A stretch of DNA of 54,322 nucleotides, taken from assembly GCA_045594105.1 (NCBI GenBank), contig JAZNXY010000045.1, forward strand, positions 1-54,322, read 5' to 3'. This DNA is from URNF01 sp045594105 (lineage in GTDB: Bacteria; Bacillota; Clostridia; Oscillospirales; Acutalibacteraceae). This document shows positions 15,761 to 24,540 of this stretch, piece by piece. The notes beneath the pieces are model-generated. The model was not told the DNA's origin. It worked only from the letters and a program-made list of their open reading frames with translations, and made no database searches. Every line of letters starts with the position of its first letter. Positions within the stretch are counted from its first letter, which is position 1. A program made the translations under genes and the position numbers.

Positions 15761-17623
15761 ATGAAATTTTTAGAAGAAAAGTATGATGTTGCGGTCATCG
15801 GTGCAGGTCATGCAGGTATCGAAGCGGGACTTGCAGCGGCACGTTTAGGTGCAAAAACCGCCGTATTTACCGTCAATATGGACTGGGTCGGCAATATGCC
15901 GTGTAATCCGTCTATCGGCGGCACCGCAAAGGGACATCTTGTGCGTGAAATCGATGCACTCGGCGGCGAAATGGGCAAGGCGGCAGATGCCACCCTGTTA
16001 CAGTCACGGATGCTCAACCGAGGAAAAGGTCCTGCGGTGCATTCTCTGCGTGCACAGATTGACCGTCGGGATTATGCTGCCTATATGAAGCATGCGCTGG
16101 AGCTGCAGGACAATCTGGATCTGCGGCAGGGCGAGGTGGTTGATATAGAAAAGACGGAGGACGGCAAGTTTCTGCTGACCACCCGTGTGCAGGCACAGTA
16201 TGTGGCGGATACGGTGGTGTTGGCGACAGGTACGTTCCTGAAAGGCCGTATTTTTATCGGCGATGTCAACTTTGAAGGCGGTCCTGACGGTATGTTTGCG
16301 GCAAATGACCTGTCCGCAGCACTGGAAAAACTTGGCGTATCCCTGCGTCGCTTCAAGACGGGTACACCGTCTCGTGTACTGCGACAGAGCATAGATTTCT
16401 CTCAAATGGAAGAACAGCCGGGGGAGGAGCCGGTAACACCCTTTTCATTTGAGACCACCACACCGCCTAAAAACCTACTGCCGTGTCATATTACGTGGAC
16501 GACACAGCAAACCAAAGACGTGATTCATAATAATCTGCACCGTTCCCCCTTGTATGGCGGTGTGATTGAAGGCGTCGGCCCACGGTATTGCCCGAGCTTT
16601 GAGGATAAAGTGGTGCGGTTTGCGGATAAAGAACGGCACCAGGTGTTTATTGAGCCGTGCGGCAAGAATACCGAGGAAATGTACCTGCAGGGACTTAGCT
16701 CCTCGCTGCCCGTAGACGTACAGATACAGTTTCTGCGTACCATTCCGGGCTTGGAGAATGTACACGTGATGCGTCCTGCGTATGCGATTGAATACGATTG
16801 TATCGATCCCATTCAGCTGGCGGCATCGCTGGAGTTCCAGACGGTAGACGGTCTTTTCGGTGCGGGTCAGTTCAACGGCAGCTCGGGTTATGAGGAAGCT
16901 GCCGCACAGGGCTTGGTAGCAGGTGTGAATGCCGCACGCAAGGTGAAGGGCATGGAGCCGCTGATTTTGGACCGTGCATCCGGCTATATCGGCACCTTAA
17001 TTGACGATCTGGTTACCAAAGGATGCAGTGACCCGTACAGAATGATGACCTCTCGCTCGGAATACCGCCTTGTTTTGCGACAGGATAATGCCGACGAACG
17101 CCTTACCCCTATCGGTAGGGAAGTGGGGCTCGTGGATGATGAACGGTGGGCACATTACTGTCAGCGGCAGGAAATGAAGCAAAAAGAGCGTGAGCGCTTA
17201 GAAAAAACGGTGATTGCACCCTCGGAAGCAATAAATGCTATACTTGTTTCACGTGAAACGACCCCGCTTTCCACAGGTGCGAAGCTGATTGACCTTATGC
17301 GTCGCCCGAATATCGGGTATGAGGCGTTAACAGCGGTTGATACCGACCGTCCCGACCTGCCGCAGCTGGTGTTAGAGCAGGTTGAGGTAGAAATCAAATA
17401 TGAAGGGTACATCAAACGGCAATTGGCGGATATTGCGGAGATGCGTCGCCTTGAAAAGCGGATGATTCCTGCGGACACCGATTACTTTGCCATTGCGGGC
17501 CTGCGTAAAGAGGCGCAGGAAAAGCTCACAAAGGTGCGTCCGCACAATATCGGGCAGGCAAGCCGTATCAGCGGCGTCAGTCCTGCAGATATTTCGGTTT
17601 TGATAGTATATACAAACAAATAA
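15761..17623 (+). CDS. mnmG: tRNA uridine-5-carboxymethylaminomethyl modification enzyme MnmG
   Basis: This 620-residue FAD enzyme, with its partner MnmE, modifies the wobble uridine of several tRNAs. The FAD-binding loop is VIGAGHAGIEAG near the N-terminus. NMPCNPSIGGTAKGHLV and RYCPSFEDKVVRF are MnmG signatures, and the helical C-terminal domain ends with SRISGVSPADISVL. The chosen ATG has GAAGGGGAG upstream and gives normal length. A longer frame starting at 15695 has no ribosome site. A parS site lies inside the coding sequence at 17245-17260. MnmE is not in the window. Confidence 0.96.
   Translation: MKFLEEKYDVAVIGAGHAGIEAGLAAARLGAKTAVFTVNMDWVGNMPCNPSIGGTAKGHLVREIDALGGEMGKAADATLLQSRMLNRGKGPAVHSLRAQIDRRDYAAYMKHALELQDNLDLRQGEVVDIEKTEDGKFLLTTRVQAQYVADTVVLATGTFLKGRIFIGDVNFEGGPDGMFAANDLSAALEKLGVSLRRFKTGTPSRVLRQSIDFSQMEEQPGEEPVTPFSFETTTPPKNLLPCHITWTTQQTKDVIHNNLHRSPLYGGVIEGVGPRYCPSFEDKVVRFADKERHQVFIEPCGKNTEEMYLQGLSSSLPVDVQIQFLRTIPGLENVHVMRPAYAIEYDCIDPIQLAASLEFQTVDGLFGAGQFNGSSGYEEAAAQGLVAGVNAARKVKGMEPLILDRASGYIGTLIDDLVTKGCSDPYRMMTSRSEYRLVLRQDNADERLTPIGREVGLVDDERWAHYCQRQEMKQKERERLEKTVIAPSEAINAILVSRETTPLSTGAKLIDLMRRPNIGYEALTAVDTDRPDLPQLVLEQVEVEIKYEGYIKRQLADIAEMRRLEKRMIPADTDYFAIAGLRKEAQEKLTKVRPHNIGQASRISGVSPADISVLIVYTNK
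17245..17260. promoter_or_regulatory. parS site within mnmG
   Basis: TGTTTCACGTGAAACG differs from the parS consensus TGTTNCACGTGAAACA only at the last base and contains a perfect 14-base palindrome. ParB loads onto DNA at such sites to drive origin segregation. Confidence 0.88.
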
Positions 17624-17650
17624 TGCGGGAAGCGACCTATGTGTCGCTGT

Positions 17651-17712
17651 ACAACAATCCCCCTGCCACCGCCGGCGGCAGTATCCCACCCTTTACAAAA
17701 GGGGAGGTGCGG
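17651..17712. repeat. Palindromic repeat between mnmG and rsmG
   Basis: CTGCCACCG pairs imperfectly with CGGCGGCAG (17663-17681). It is followed by CCCTTTACAAAAGGGGAGG (17689-17707). Composition and layout match the repeat family around the DUF559 gene. The second parS site starts three bases after it. Confidence 0.55.
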
Positions 17713-17714
17713 GT

Positions 17715-17730
17715 TGTTCCACGTGAAACA
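17715..17730. promoter_or_regulatory. parS site upstream of rsmG
   Basis: TGTTCCACGTGAAACA is a perfect match to the ParB-binding consensus. It lies 15 bases before the rsmG start and 454 bases from the parS site within mnmG. Confidence 0.95.
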
Positions 17731-17745
17731 AACAGGAGAAGCAGG

Positions 17746-18468
17746 ATGATAGATAAAAGCTTGTTAAAAACCGCTGCGGCATCCCTCGGGGTAGATGTCG
17801 ATGATGCAGCGGCAGAAAAAATGGATATATACGCACAATTGCTGGTGGAATGGAACAAAAAAATGAACCTTACCGCCATTACCGACCCTACCGACGTGGT
17901 GATAAAGCATTTCGTGGATAGTGTGGCGGCAGCACCGCTGCTGCCTGAAGGGGCGTTTTCTCTGATAGATGTAGGCACGGGGGCGGGTTTCCCCGGTGTA
18001 CCCCTTGCTATATTACGTCCCGACTGCAAGCTCACCTTACTAGACAGCTTGAACAAACGATTGATTTTCCTGGATACCGTATGCAAGGAGCTGGGGCTGA
18101 CAGCAACGCTTGTGCATCTGCGTGCCGAGGAAGGCGGTAAAAATCCGCAATACCGAGATTCATTTGACGTGGCAACCGCCCGTGCGGTAGGCGGATTGCC
18201 GCTACTCTGCGAATATTGTCTGCCGTATGTCAAGGTTGGCGGACGGTTTTTGGCACTGAAAGGGCCGACAGGGGAGGAGGAAGCGGCACGCAGTGCGGCG
18301 GCCATTAAAAAACTCGGCGGCAAGACCCGAGAAGTGAAAAAACTGCTGCTGCCTGCAGACAGTAAAGGCGAAACAGCACAACGGCAGATATATCTTATCG
18401 ACAAAGTGACCGCAACCCCGACCGCTTTCCCCCGTGCTACCGCAAAAATTGCAAAAAATCCGTTATAA
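17746..18468 (+). CDS. rsmG: 16S rRNA (guanine-N7) methyltransferase RsmG
   Basis: This 240-residue enzyme methylates G527 of 16S rRNA using S-adenosylmethionine. Family features are the N-terminal LLVEWNKKMNLTAI, the cofactor loop IDVGTGAGFPGVPLAI and the segment DVATARAVGGLPLLCEY. The start used here (ATG after AGGAG) leaves the parS site outside the coding region. An upstream in-frame extension would run through the palindromic repeat and is unlikely. Confidence 0.95.
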   Translation: MIDKSLLKTAAASLGVDVDDAAAEKMDIYAQLLVEWNKKMNLTAITDPTDVVIKHFVDSVAAAPLLPEGAFSLIDVGTGAGFPGVPLAILRPDCKLTLLDSLNKRLIFLDTVCKELGLTATLVHLRAEEGGKNPQYRDSFDVATARAVGGLPLLCEYCLPYVKVGGRFLALKGPTGEEEAARSAAAIKKLGGKTREVKKLLLPADSKGETAQRQIYLIDKVTATPTAFPRATAKIAKNPL

Positions 18469-18523
18469 TCCCTTTTCCCGTCATCCCGAAATGACAAAAG
18501 AGATCTATACAATATGGTAAAGT

Positions 18524-18554
18524 AAGTCCGAAGGAGCTTCCTTCGGACTTTTTT
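18524..18554 (+). terminator. Terminator after rsmG
   Basis: A perfect 12-base stem (18524-18535 with 18539-18550) is followed by six Ts. It ends the mnmG-rsmG transcript and lies 18 bases before the noc start, so noc needs its own promoter or read-through. Confidence 0.9.
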
Positions 18555-18572
18555 GTTTTGGGAGTTATAAAA

Positions 18573-19370
18573 ATGATAGGTATGAAAAAAGGAAAGTACA
18601 AGATAAGCGGAGAGGTTATGGAAATACCGATAGCGGATATTTTGCCGAACCCCGATCAGCCGAGACGGCAGTTTGACAGGGTGAAATTGCTTGAGCTTGC
18701 GGAAAGTATCGCTGAAAACGGAATATTACAGCCGCTGATTGTGACGATAAAGCACGATCGCCCCGTTCTGATAGCAGGAGAACGACGGTTGCGTGCCGCT
18801 AAAATAGCGGGATACACCACCGTGCCGTGTGTGCGTGCGGAGGCGGAGGGGATGCGGCAGGCACTATTGGCAATGGTAGAAAACCTGCAAAGAGAGGATA
18901 TGAACTGCTTTGATACGGCAGAAGGCATATATCAACTAATACATACCTACGGCTTGACGCAGGAGGAGGCGGCATTGCGGTTGGGATATTCGCAATCGGC
19001 GGTAGCCAATAAGCTGCGTCTGTTACGGCTTTCTCCGGAGGAACGGCGGCTGATTACCGAGGGCGGATTGACCGAACGGCACGCCAGGGCATTGCTGCGG
19101 CTGGGAAAAAGCGAGGAACGGCGGTTTGCACTTGCGGAAATCTTGAAAAAGAGTATGACGGTGGCACAAACCGATGCCTTTATTGAAAAAATGCTCGCAG
19201 GGAAGGTGCCCAGACACCGCAGGGAAGTGCCGCTGATCCGTGATGTGCGGGTGTTTTTCAATACGGTGGAGCATGCAATAGAAACCATGCGCCGTGGCGG
19301 TGTCAAAGCGGAAAGCAAGAAATATGAGAGGGAAGGGTATGTAGAGTATGTTATCCGCATCCCCCGCTGA
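18573..19370 (+). CDS. noc: ParB-family protein, probably nucleoid occlusion factor Noc
   Basis: This 265-residue protein has the ParB/Noc plan: an N-terminal CTPase domain with GERRLRA and ENLQRED, then the helix-turn-helix LTQEEAALRLGYSQSAVANK, then a C-terminal dimer domain. Residues that separate Noc from ParB point to Noc: Gln in GYSQS, Lys in ANKLRLL, and Arg in LTERHARALL. ParB normally has Arg, a small residue or His, and Gly at those places. Noc binds its own sites (TATTTCCCGGGAAATA) and keeps division away from the chromosome. The place next to rsmG is the usual one for noc. No ParA gene follows. The ATG was chosen because GGGAG lies eight bases upstream. Confidence 0.78.
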   Translation: MIGMKKGKYKISGEVMEIPIADILPNPDQPRRQFDRVKLLELAESIAENGILQPLIVTIKHDRPVLIAGERRLRAAKIAGYTTVPCVRAEAEGMRQALLAMVENLQREDMNCFDTAEGIYQLIHTYGLTQEEAALRLGYSQSAVANKLRLLRLSPEERRLITEGGLTERHARALLRLGKSEERRFALAEILKKSMTVAQTDAFIEKMLAGKVPRHRREVPLIRDVRVFFNTVEHAIETMRRGGVKAESKKYEREGYVEYVIRIPR

Positions 19371-19481
19371 AATACCCTGCCCGTTTATACCTTTTGTATA
19401 TGTAAAAACAGCGGTGTACACAAAGCGGCGGCACATATTTGTTGCAAAATGCCCAAAATATTGAAAGATACCAAAATCTTC

Positions 19482-19510
19482 TTGAAATGTATAAATATAT
19501 AGTATATACT
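19482..19510 (+). promoter_or_regulatory. Promoter of the EF-G paralogue
   Basis: TTGAAA (19482-19487) and TATACT (19505-19510) are 17 bases apart. The -10 lies within the palindrome AGTATATACT. Confidence 0.7.
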
Positions 19511-19581
19511 ATACAAAAGAGACTATAATTTGTGAGATAATTTTAGGTAATTTTCCCACAAAAGCGAAAGGGGCACTTCCT

Positions 19582-21645
19582 GTGAAAGTTTATTCCGCAA
19601 AACAGATCCGTAACGTCGCATTTGTCGGTCACGCCGGCTCGGGCAAAACGTCCGTTGCTGAGGCGTGCTGGTATATGACAGGTGCCGCAGAGCGTCTTGG
19701 CAAGGTTGCCGAAGGAAATACCGTCAGCGACTTTGATCCTGAAGAAATCCGCCGTGTAGCATCGGTTTCTACCGCTGTCCTGCCGATAGAATGGAAGGAT
19801 ACCAAGATCAACCTGCTGGATACGCCCGGTTTGTTTGACTTTGCGGGTGGCAGACAGGAGGGCGTACGTGCCGCAGGCAGTGCGGTTATCGTGCTGTCCG
19901 GTAAAAGCGGTCTGACGGTCGGTGCTGAAAAGGGCTTTGCCGCCGCACAGAAAAAGAAAATTGCTACCATGTTCTTCGTGAATAAGCTGGATAGCGCACA
20001 CGCAGATTTTTATAAGGTGTTTGAAGACCTGAAAACCAAGTTTGGCCCGATGGTATGTCCTATCGTGGTGCCGCACGTGGTAGATCATAAGGTGGAATGC
20101 TACGTAAACCTTTTGGAATACCGTGCGTATACATATACGGACGGCAAAGCCACCGCTGTGCCGCTGCCCGATATGGGACACCGCCTGGAAGGTCTGCGTA
20201 CCGCTATTTGTGAAGCGGTTGCGGAAACCAGCGAGGAATTGATGGAAAAATACTTCTCGGGTGAAGAGTTTACTCCTGATGAATTGATTATGGGTCTGGC
20301 ACACGGTGTACGTACCGGCGATATTGCACCTGTGTTCTGCGGCTCTGCATTAGAGCTGGAGGGTATTGACCAGCTGCTGAACGGTCTTTTGTGGCTCGCA
20401 CCGTGGGCAGAATCCGTGGCAGGCGAAGTGGCAGAGACCCCTGACGGCGACGTGGTAGAGCTGACCGTAGATGAAAACGGTCCCACCGCTGCTATCGTGT
20501 TCAAAACGGTGGTTGACCCGTTTGTCGGAAAACTGCTGTATTTCAAGGTTATCAGCGGCAAGGTACAGCCCGATTCCATGCTGTATAATCCCCACACCGG
20601 CGAAGCCGAGAAAATCGGTAAGGTTATGTTGGTGCGCGGTAAAAAGCAGGAGGATGTGCCGTACGTGCCCGCAGGCGATATCGGTGCGGTGGCAAAGCTT
20701 GCCAATACCTGTACGGGCGACACCCTGTGTTCTCCCAATAAACCCGTGATCCTGCCTCGTGTAGAGTTTGAAACGCCGTGTTATTCCATGGCGGTTACCG
20801 CTGCGAAGAAGGGTGAGGAGGAAAAGGTTGCCTCCGGTCTTAACCGCTTGACCGAAGAGGATCCGACCCTTAAGTTCTATATTGACAACGAAACCAAAGA
20901 ATCTATCCTGTCCGGTCTCGGTGAACAGCATCTTGACGTAGCCATTTCCAAACTGAAATCCAAGTTCGGTGTGGAAGTGACGTTGGATGTGCCGAAGGTA
21001 CCGTACAGAGAGACTATCCGTAAATCTGTCAAGGTACAGGGCAGACATAAGAAACAGTCGGGCGGCCATGGCCAGTTCGGTGACGTGTGGATTGAGTTCT
21101 CTCCCTGTGACAGCGAAGAGCTGGTATTTGAAGAAACCGTGTTCGGCGGCGCTGTGCCGAAGAACTACTTCCCCGCAGTTGAAAAAGGTCTGCGTGACAG
21201 TGCAAAGACAGGCGTTCTCGCAGGATACCCCATGGTAGGTGTCAAAGCGGTGCTGACCGATGGCTCGTACCACCCCGTTGACTCCTCGGAAATGGCGTTT
21301 AAGACCGCTGCGTCTCTCGCCTATAAAGCGGGTATTCCGCAGGCAAATCCCGTTCTGCTCGAACCGATCGGTATGTTGAATGCTTACGTACCCGGCGATT
21401 ATACCGGTGACGTAATGGGCGAGGTCAACCGCCGTCGAGGTAGAGTGCTCGGTATGGAACCCACCGCTGACGGACTGACCTGTGTTACCACTGAAGCACC
21501 GCTGGCGGAAATGCACGATTTCGCCACCTGGCTGCGTTCCTCTACGCAGGGAAGAGGGTACTTTACTCTCGACTTTGAACGGTACGCAGAAGCACCGGCG
21601 TCGGTGACCCAGCAGGTTTGCGCCGGCTATAAAGCGGAAGAATAA
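19582..21645 (+). CDS. Elongation factor G paralogue (EF-G-like GTPase)
   Basis: This 687-residue translational GTPase has all five EF-G domains but diverges from canonical FusA. The P-loop is GHAGSGKT (16-23) instead of AHIDAGKT. Switch II is DTPGLFDF (80-87), so the catalytic histidine of DTPGHVDF is a leucine. The guanine-specificity motif is NKLD (134-137). Domain IV begins around the segment VPYRETIRKSV. Such paralogues are known in several phyla and their roles are mostly unsettled. Missing ribosomal proteins beside it also argue against the main fusA. The start codon is GTG behind AAAGGGG. It has its own promoter and terminator. Confidence 0.9.
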   Translation: MKVYSAKQIRNVAFVGHAGSGKTSVAEACWYMTGAAERLGKVAEGNTVSDFDPEEIRRVASVSTAVLPIEWKDTKINLLDTPGLFDFAGGRQEGVRAAGSAVIVLSGKSGLTVGAEKGFAAAQKKKIATMFFVNKLDSAHADFYKVFEDLKTKFGPMVCPIVVPHVVDHKVECYVNLLEYRAYTYTDGKATAVPLPDMGHRLEGLRTAICEAVAETSEELMEKYFSGEEFTPDELIMGLAHGVRTGDIAPVFCGSALELEGIDQLLNGLLWLAPWAESVAGEVAETPDGDVVELTVDENGPTAAIVFKTVVDPFVGKLLYFKVISGKVQPDSMLYNPHTGEAEKIGKVMLVRGKKQEDVPYVPAGDIGAVAKLANTCTGDTLCSPNKPVILPRVEFETPCYSMAVTAAKKGEEEKVASGLNRLTEEDPTLKFYIDNETKESILSGLGEQHLDVAISKLKSKFGVEVTLDVPKVPYRETIRKSVKVQGRHKKQSGGHGQFGDVWIEFSPCDSEELVFEETVFGGAVPKNYFPAVEKGLRDSAKTGVLAGYPMVGVKAVLTDGSYHPVDSSEMAFKTAASLAYKAGIPQANPVLLEPIGMLNAYVPGDYTGDVMGEVNRRRGRVLGMEPTADGLTCVTTEAPLAEMHDFATWLRSSTQGRGYFTLDFERYAEAPASVTQQVCAGYKAEE

Positions 21646-21654
21646 AATAAAGCG

Positions 21655-21688
21655 AAAGGGCTGTGTGTAACCGCACAGCCCTTTTTTA
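21655..21688 (+). terminator. Terminator after the EF-G paralogue
   Basis: AAAGGGCTGTG (21655-21665) pairs with CACAGCCCTTT (21674-21684), followed by Ts. Confidence 0.88.
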
Positions 21689-21825
21689 TGCAAATGCCGG
21701 CAACAGATAGTATATTTTTTATACGATTATACTAACAGTATACAAAAAGAGGCGTTTTTGGAAAACAGGTGTTGTTTCGGGAAAAATTGTTTTGTCGAAT
21801 AAAATGCTTTTATCTGTATGTGCCC

Positions 21826-21854
21826 TTTACTTTTCCATAAGATAATGCTATACT
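21826..21854 (+). promoter_or_regulatory. Promoter of the polysaccharide operon
   Basis: TTTACT (21826-21831) and TATACT (21849-21854) are 17 bases apart. ATAGGTATATATGC (21865-21878) follows, identical to 14 bases behind the dnaA promoter. Confidence 0.68.
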
Positions 21855-21914
21855 CTAAATAATAATAGGTATATATGCGCTGTTTTACGTAGTGTTAAAA
21901 GGAGGCCGGCAGAT

Positions 21915-22937
21915 ATGCCCTCACCTGTTGTGAGTATTATTGCACCCGTGTACGGAGTGCAAAAGTATTTGGAAAATTGTGTGAATAGTGTTTTGCAACA
22001 GACCTATCCGCATTTCGAATTATTGCTTGTTGATGATTGTTCCCCCGACGAGTGTCCTGCTATGTGTGATCGCCTGGCAGGGTGTGACCCCCGTATCCGT
22101 GTAATTCACAAACCGCAAAACGAAGGATTGGGATTTGCACGTAATACCGGATTGGATGAAGCGGTCGGGGAATACGTCTTGTTTATCGATTCGGACGATT
22201 ATATCGAAAGTGACCTTTTAGAAAAAGCGTTGGCGGCTTTTGAGGAAAACACAGATTTTGTGGTGTTCGGTTTTCACCGTGTGCATGAGGACGCAAGCGG
22301 AACGGTGACTAAAACCGAGACACTCGCACCCAAAGCGATGTCGGCAGCCACCGCACGGGAGACAGCGGATGTTTTTGCGATGCTCAACTGTGAGCACGTC
22401 TTTCCGTTTGCCTGGAACAAGCTGTACAAACGCAGCTTCTTGGACGCCTGCAAAACACGGTTTGAACAAACCAAGCTGATTGAAGATTTCCTGTTTAATA
22501 TCGAGCTGTTCGGAAAAGCAACCGCCATAAAGACCATTCCCGAGCCGCTGTACAATTACCGTAAACCTGCACACGAAACACTGGTCAGTGCGTATGCACC
22601 GCAGTTCTTTGACCTTTGTAAACGCAAATATGCCTTGGAAACAGCATATCTGCGGGCGGTGGGCGCTGATACCGACGAATACTGCCAGCTGACGTATTTT
22701 ATGTATGTCAAGCATCTGATTTCGGTGTTTATAAAAAATCGTTCGCCCAAAGCCGCATTGTCTGTGAAACAACAGCTTGCGAAAATCCGTGAGGTGCTGA
22801 GGGACGAGACGACAAAAGAGGTGCTTTCGCTGTACCGGCCGCAAGGGTTGGTTATGAAAGCAGTTGCCTTTTTGCTGAAAAATAAGATGGCGGCCGCCAC
22901 CTATCTGATGGTTGCCGTTGGTGCGAAATACATTTGA
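21915..22937 (+). CDS. Family 2 glycosyltransferase
   Basis: This 340-residue cytoplasmic glycosyltransferase has a GT-A fold. It shows VVSIIAPVYGVQKYLENCV at the N-terminus, LLLVDDCSPD, and the metal-binding segment VLFIDSDDYI. It transfers a sugar from a nucleotide donor to a lipid-linked or polymer acceptor. Donor and linkage cannot be read from the sequence. It opens a six-gene operon for surface polysaccharide. AGGAGG lies upstream of the ATG. A short amphipathic C-terminus may associate with the membrane. Confidence 0.92.
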   Translation: MPSPVVSIIAPVYGVQKYLENCVNSVLQQTYPHFELLLVDDCSPDECPAMCDRLAGCDPRIRVIHKPQNEGLGFARNTGLDEAVGEYVLFIDSDDYIESDLLEKALAAFEENTDFVVFGFHRVHEDASGTVTKTETLAPKAMSAATARETADVFAMLNCEHVFPFAWNKLYKRSFLDACKTRFEQTKLIEDFLFNIELFGKATAIKTIPEPLYNYRKPAHETLVSAYAPQFFDLCKRKYALETAYLRAVGADTDEYCQLTYFMYVKHLISVFIKNRSPKAALSVKQQLAKIREVLRDETTKEVLSLYRPQGLVMKAVAFLLKNKMAAATYLMVAVGAKYI

Positions 22938-22960
22938 AGGGGACAAGGGGTGTTTCAAAG

Positions 22961-24538
22961 ATGTTAAAAAAAGTAAACCACAGTTCGGTCGCACTCGTAT
23001 ACCTCTGTCTTATGACAGTGTATATGGCTGTGCGGGAGATTTTGCCGCTGAACTTTTTAATTGACAGCAATTTCGTTTCGTTGGCGGTATTTGCTCCCGG
23101 CTTTTTGCTGATTGTGTGGGATCTTCTCACGGCACGGAAATGCTTAAACGGACATTCGCAGGATCTGCTTGTTGCCTTTTTGGCAGTGTGCTGCATTTCC
23201 AGCATCATCAATATAGAGTACGGTGTTTTCGGCAACGTAAAGCTGATTGCCGCTCTGGCAATTGAATACTTTGTTTTCTTCTGCTTTGCAAAGAACATGC
23301 CTAAAGAACGTGTCCAAAAATATCTGGACATTCTTTCCGCTACCCTTATTATCACGTGGCTTGTTTTGGTAGCGGCATCACTGGCAACCTATTTCTGGGG
23401 TATGGATATCATCGTATCCAACTATGGCGCTTTTGATATGACAAGCCAAGGATTCAGCTATGAATATGTACGCCTTTGGGGCATTTTCCAGGACCCCAAC
23501 TATGCAAGCACCATTTCGTTGGTATCTGTTTTACTGTCGGTTCGTCTCATCGCATTGAAAAAACGGCCTGTCCTTACCGTCTTACTGGTGTTCAATATTC
23601 TGATACAGCTGTGCTACGTTATTCTCGGCGCTTCGCGCACGGCACTGATTGCCTTTGTGGTAACGAGCTTTTTGTTTGCGGTATATCGTTTTATGCTGAA
23701 CGGGCAAAAGAAAACCGTCAAAGAATCCTTACAAAGCATTTGCGCTGTGGTTTTGGCATTCGGCGTTTTCCTGGGAGTCTTTTTCGGCATCAAGTATGCA
23801 CTCCCGTTTGCAAAAAACGCAATATTCCCCGGCACCACTGCCGTTGCATCTAACATATCTGCTGCTTACACCAAGTTATATTCTCTGTCGGGCATTGAGT
23901 TTGAATTGACACAATACAATGCCAAGGGGGAGGTTATTTTTGAAACGGATCCCGATCCGGTTGCACCTCCCGGCTCTACCACCTCGCCCGAAGATCCCGA
24001 CAATGCGGTAAAGCCCCTTGACAGAACCGATCTTGGCAAGCTTGACGTATCCAACGGCCGTTTTGTCCGCTGGACACAAACGCTGCAGGTGTTTTCAAAA
24101 GCACCCCTCTTCGGCACATCGCCGAGAAACATGGCAGAGTTTGCCAAAGAGCATAATCCCGAGACGTTAATGGCAAAATACGGTATGGCGCCGCATAACG
24201 GGTACTTAGACGTGTTGGTGGAAACCGGCATTATCGGTTTCGCTGTGTTAGGCATCACGGTGCTTTGGCTGTTCCTGTCCTCTGCAAGACGCTTTTTGAA
24301 GGCGGGCTTTTCGTACGACCGTGCCGTTTTGATGCTTTCGACAGTCATCTTTGTGATTTTTGCGTTCTTTGCCTCCGATATTTATATGACCTTCTCGGTG
24401 AACTCTATGTTCTTCTGGATTTTCCTCGGCATAGCACATAACCTTGATAAAGAGCCCAAAGAGAACGGTATCGTATTTACGGTGTACAATAAAACCATCG
24501 GTAAGCTTACCGATAAAATCTTTGTTAAGAAGGGATAA
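22961..24538 (+). CDS. O-antigen ligase/polymerase-family membrane protein (Wzy/WaaL-like)
   Basis: This 525-residue polytopic membrane protein has about twelve predicted helices. The Wzy_C region is recognisable in RLWGIFQDPNYAS and in the later stretch HNGYLDVLVETGIIGF, the typical ligase signature. A large external loop (about residues 285-420) contains a Pro/Asp-rich run with DPDPVAPPGSTTSPEDPD. Such proteins polymerise or ligate undecaprenol-linked repeats outside the membrane. The ATG was chosen because AAGGGG precedes it. An earlier TTG overlapping the previous stop is less likely. Confidence 0.85.
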   Translation: MLKKVNHSSVALVYLCLMTVYMAVREILPLNFLIDSNFVSLAVFAPGFLLIVWDLLTARKCLNGHSQDLLVAFLAVCCISSIINIEYGVFGNVKLIAALAIEYFVFFCFAKNMPKERVQKYLDILSATLIITWLVLVAASLATYFWGMDIIVSNYGAFDMTSQGFSYEYVRLWGIFQDPNYASTISLVSVLLSVRLIALKKRPVLTVLLVFNILIQLCYVILGASRTALIAFVVTSFLFAVYRFMLNGQKKTVKESLQSICAVVLAFGVFLGVFFGIKYALPFAKNAIFPGTTAVASNISAAYTKLYSLSGIEFELTQYNAKGEVIFETDPDPVAPPGSTTSPEDPDNAVKPLDRTDLGKLDVSNGRFVRWTQTLQVFSKAPLFGTSPRNMAEFAKEHNPETLMAKYGMAPHNGYLDVLVETGIIGFAVLGITVLWLFLSSARRFLKAGFSYDRAVLMLSTVIFVIFAFFASDIYMTFSVNSMFFWIFLGIAHNLDKEPKENGIVFTVYNKTIGKLTDKIFVKKG

Positions 24539-24540
24539 GT

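Noticed and set aside
17623..17745. N-terminal extension of rsmG through the repeat and parS
   Set aside because: Low-complexity translation unlike the family, while a good ribosome site and the normal start are at 17746.
20350..21693. A 447-codon minus-strand frame opposite the EF-G paralogue
   Set aside because: A shadow of a strongly biased coding sequence, with no ribosome site or family resemblance.
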